Shown here: positions 63,884 to 64,000 of the stretch, piece by piece
Position numbering within the stretch: position 1 is the first letter of the stretch
Layout: each line of letters starts with the position of its first letter
Source: Altererythrobacter rubellus
GTDB lineage: Bacteria > Pseudomonadota > Alphaproteobacteria > Sphingomonadales > Sphingomonadaceae
Reading direction: 5' to 3'
DNA: 64,000 nucleotides
Assembly: GCF_030284385.1 (NCBI RefSeq)
Contig: NZ_CP127221.1
Coordinates: forward strand, 1,922,001-1,986,000
Translations under genes and position numbers: made by a program
Notes under the pieces: generated by a model
Databases searched by the model: none
What the model saw: the letters and a program-made list of their open reading frames with translations, nothing else
Told to the model about the DNA's origin: nothing

Positions 63884-64000
63884 TTACTGGTTGTTCTGAC
63901 GGCCAAGGAAACGCGGGATGCTGAGCGAAGAGCCGCCCTCGTCGCCATCCTCGTCGCTGTCAGAATCGCTGGCGCCGCGTGACAGATTTGCCATCCGCTC
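63884..64000 (-). CDS. ftsZ: Cell division protein FtsZ, C-terminal end
   Basis: The last 38 residues of an open frame that continues beyond the window. The acidic linker (SDSDSDEDGDEGG) is followed by SLSIPRFLGRQNNQ, the conserved C-terminal peptide by which FtsZ binds FtsA, ZipA-like anchors and MinC. The tubulin-like GTPase part lies outside. A SPOR gene follows 91 bp later. Confidence 0.8.
   Translation of the reverse strand, partial: ERMANLSRGASDSDSDEDGDEGGSSLSIPRFLGRQNNQ

Overview
This window comes from the chromosome of an alphaproteobacterium, most likely order Sphingomonadales and probably close to Erythrobacter/Altererythrobacter. The placement rests on gene order and family content, not on a database search. 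The bamA-ompH-fabZ run has no lpxD or lpxA, as expected in a lineage known for replacing lipid A with glycosphingolipids. Other pointers are cobA-DUF2849-cysI-DUF934-cysH, the split YeeE pair, an NDUFS4-type complex I subunit, the FtsZ tail, and a tRNA-His with encoded G-1 and C73. The DNA is moderately GC-rich. I saw no rRNA operon, insertion sequence, CRISPR array or intact prophage. Most of the window is housekeeping sequence.

Layout. 1-1,700: start of an amino-acid dehydrogenase, tRNA-His, a 2-oxoglutarate oxygenase and a broken DksA/TraR-like gene, then rpmE. 1,779-12,709 (minus): the run rpsB-tsf // pyrH-frr-uppS-cdsA-dxr-rseP-bamA-ompH-fabZ, covering translation, isoprenoid and phospholipid precursors and outer-membrane biogenesis. 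12,900-19,500: a small membrane protein behind an alphaproteobacterial LexA box, phospholipid genes pssA-psd with a FabH-like synthase, two YeeE transporter halves, tRNA-Tyr, rlmB, a lipoprotein and HU. 19,700-29,100 (minus): lon, a frameshifted glycine-rich gene, a class II aldolase, ybaB, dnaX, SRP RNA, an NDUFS4-like subunit and hrpB. 29,276-36,200: a lipoprotein gene with UGA at the lipobox cysteine, a polyprenyl diphosphate synthase, chorismate mutase, PilZ, a two-component system with a PepSY protein, and an amidohydrolase. 36,259-44,634: an ABC-F ATPase, a broken DUF6456 gene divergent from an XRE regulator, secDF-yajC, tRNA-Pro, a CoA-ester lyase, a frameshifted 3TM holin and queF. 44,739-53,125 (plus): a proline-rich membrane protein, sseA-metC-mscS, then the sulfite/sulfate reduction operon. 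53,185-64,000 (minus): a lipoprotein, obg-proB-epimerase, btuB under a cobalamin riboswitch, a lipoprotein, a BI-1 protein, ybjN-proC, a SPOR/TPR protein and the ftsZ 3' end.

Two things stand out. First, at least five small non-essential genes carry one clean lesion each: TAA at 1140, a 7-bp tandem duplication at 22502-22515, TGA at 29333, TAA at 38286, and an extra C in a C-run at 43643. No long conserved gene is visibly damaged. Second, the small single-pass membrane protein at 13037 has a perfect GAAC-N7-GAAC box just after a TTGACA hexamer. That makes it a candidate SOS-induced membrane protein, comparable in layout to the Caulobacter division inhibitors SidA and DidA.
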